Assembly: GCA_002779995.1 (NCBI GenBank)
Contig: PEWX01000065.1
Location: 1 to 53,301 of the forward strand
Length of the DNA stretch: 53,301 bases
Reading direction: 5' to 3'
Source of the DNA: Piscirickettsiaceae bacterium CG07_land_8_20_14_0_80_44_28
GTDB lineage: Bacteria > Pseudomonadota > Gammaproteobacteria > Thiomicrospirales > Thiomicrospiraceae
The translations under genes and the position numbers were made by a program. Under the pieces are notes generated by a model, which ran no database searches, had not been told where the DNA came from, and saw only the letters and a list, made by a program, of their open reading frames with translations. Below, piece after piece: positions 52,270 through 53,301 of this stretch (positions are counted from its first letter, which is position 1; each line of letters opens with the position of its first letter).

Positions 52270-52839
52270 TTAAACGCGCTTTTCAGTTGCGTTTTGAATC
52301 TCTGATGGCGGATGAAGTTGTTCGGTGTCAATAAAATCTTGTAAAAAAAAGGCCGTTAATTTTGCACGACCGGATAATTGGGCTTTTTTGTATACGGTTG
52401 TAGCGTGTTGGCGCACCGTCCCCTCACCTCGATGGCACGATTCTGCGATTTCTTTCAGGCTGTGTCCCAAAATCAATAAGGTGGCTATTTTTCTTTCTGC
52501 CGGCGTGAGCTGCCACCGATCAAAAGCTTGATCCATTTTGTCTGATAAACTCAATATGGGGTCGGTTTCAATTGAAACGAATGGCGGCGTCTGTTCTGTT
52601 GTCTTGTTTTCAGATTGGTTTGGCGAGTCTGGTTTTATCTGCAACAACACCAGAATAGCAGCCACATAGAGCAAAATTAAGCTAATATGGATACTTAAAT
52701 GCGGCAGGGATAGAGCAGGGAACCCATCCAAAGCAAGATCCGCACTGCTAAAAACAATCAGCAATAATAAAATTCCGAATAGGCTGTAATGCGTTTTCCT
52801 ATTTGCAAATGCAAAAATATTCATAAAAGTAAACTTCAT
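52270..52839 (-). CDS. Membrane-tethered LuxR-type transcription regulator
   Basis: A 189-residue protein with two membrane helices near 18-34 (LFGILLLLIVFSSADLAL) and 48-67 (LSIHISLILLYVAAILVLL), a linker of about 40 polar residues, and a LuxR-type HTH at about 107-165: LTPAERKIATLLILGHSLKE, then EIAESCHRGEGTVRQHATTV and KKAQLSGRAKLTAFFL. The helix-turn-helix retains the family pattern, so it should bind DNA while held at the membrane. No receiver domain or sensor partner is seen. It sits between 6S RNA and a divergent c-type cytochrome gene, with a 312-base AT-rich region that may contain its own target. Its signal is unknown. Confidence 0.8.
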   Translation of the reverse strand: MKFTFMNIFAFANRKTHYSLFGILLLLIVFSSADLALDGFPALSLPHLSIHISLILLYVAAILVLLQIKPDSPNQSENKTTEQTPPFVSIETDPILSLSDKMDQAFDRWQLTPAERKIATLLILGHSLKEIAESCHRGEGTVRQHATTVYKKAQLSGRAKLTAFFLQDFIDTEQLHPPSEIQNATEKRV

Positions 52840-53151
52840 TCAATCGTCATTATTAAGGGTCTTTAGGATTCTTTTTCCATTAAAAAAAGCAGGTATTTAC
52901 GTTACATGATGACTATTGTAGCGTAATTTATACATTTGTTAGAGGTTTTAATGATGGGGTCATTAAAAATTCATATTGTTGTCACATTGCTTATAACATA
53001 AGTTATGGTGTGGTTTTTTTGATACATTTTTAGTTTCGAACATTTGTTATATATACAGTTTAAGCGGTTTTTTTTATGGTTGCATCCAGGTATCGAACAA
53101 CGATGCTTTTTAATCATTTAGTACCTATCTATTAACGAGGATACAAATAAT
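52840..53151. other. AT-rich divergent intergenic region
   Basis: About 312 bases between the LuxR-type gene (leftward) and the cytochrome gene (rightward), with no gene seen. An inverted repeat ATAAC-ATAA-GTTAT is at 52993-53006, a possible operator. TGTTATATA at 53045-53053 resembles an extended -10 and would place a start about 90 bases ahead of the cytochrome ATG, leaving a leader of that length. AACGAGG (53134-53140) is a ribosome binding site for the cytochrome gene. Long T-runs are present at about 53014-53022. Confidence 0.5.
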
Positions 53152-53301
53152 ATGAAAATGAAGAAAACTCAAGGTATCGCTTCTAAAGCACTACTTTCTG
53201 TCGCAGGTTTTGCTGCTTTTGGTTTGACCTTAACACCGCCTTCCGCTGAAGCGGTTCCAGCATTCGCACGCCAAATGGGTATGCAATGTTCTATGTGTCA
53301 C
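53152..53301 (+). CDS. c-type cytochrome, N-terminal part, cut by the window end
   Basis: The visible 50 residues start at the ATG at 53152 after a good AACGAGG. They contain a signal peptide of about 34 residues (charged MKMKKTQGIASK, hydrophobic LLSVAGFAAFGLTL, cleavage near SAEA) and then VPAFARQMGMQCSMCH, ending exactly in a Cys-Ser-Met-Cys-His heme-binding motif. That form of mature start is typical of periplasmic c-type cytochromes of a family with the motif placed about a dozen residues after the signal. How many hemes and what partner it has cannot be known as the 3' part is outside the window. It is the last feature and divergent from the LuxR-type regulator. Confidence 0.85.
   Translation, partial: MKMKKTQGIASKALLSVAGFAAFGLTLTPPSAEAVPAFARQMGMQCSMCH

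Overview
The window looks like a chromosomal segment of a moderately halophilic gammaproteobacterium with roughly 45-48% G+C. Evidence: a complete ectABC-aspartokinase cluster, 6S RNA just upstream of 5-formyl-THF cyclo-ligase, EpmC, Mpl, GreB and RNase D, a phosphofructokinase of the PPi type, and SCO/TlpA/cytochrome c proteins. This mix would suit a Thiotrichales-type sulfur oxidiser (Thiomicrospira/Hydrogenovibrio-like) or a methylotroph, but the genus is an inference.

Region 1 (1-7.1 kb) is accessory DNA. It holds the right end of an IS66-family element, a 1939-residue helicase/nuclease (transglutaminase-like, DUF4011, SF1 helicase, Vsr-like nuclease, DUF3320), and a small HEPN-type protein. 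The HEPN gene appears to be an integron-type cassette: its stop codon lies in an attC-like site, and the R''-type box of that site is the exact complement of an 8-base boundary upstream of the gene. This is the best candidate for an undescribed defence arrangement.

Region 2 (7.1-13.3 kb) is lipopolysaccharide core supply. pagL-kdsD-waaA read leftward. hldE-gmhA read rightward and run into a glucokinase gene.

Region 3 (13.3-24.6 kb) is a full glycogen operon: glgC, a GH57 enzyme, malQ, glgB, glgA, glgP. A loopless palindromic terminator and a DUF3392 membrane protein follow.

Region 4 (24.6-34.2 kb) contains greB, a lipoprotein, the ectoine genes ectA-ectB-ectC-ask, a TPR membrane protein, a SoxW-like thioredoxin and an orphan TolC/short HlyD pair.

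Region 5 (34.2-42.6 kb) reads leftward: a divergent pyruvate kinase, a GNAT/FemAB-like protein and btaA (betaine-lipid type transferase, no btaB), then DUF481 and MscS, a phosphofructokinase with a mixed phosphoryl-donor signature, and rnd.

Region 6 (42.7-53.3 kb) has mpl, a degenerate GGDEF protein and a 31-residue membrane peptide reading right. It continues with a leftward block of SCO, a di-cysteine periplasmic protein, rpiA, a TlpA-like protein, hemL and epmC. Then come ilvA, fau with 6S RNA, a membrane-tethered LuxR-type regulator, and the start of a c-type cytochrome cut by the window edge.

Across the window, a 10-base palindrome, CCAGGCCTGG, recurs six times exactly (about 0.05 expected for random sequence). 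Four copies sit at the centre of terminator-like palindromes at gene ends. No tRNA, rRNA or CRISPR array was recognised.
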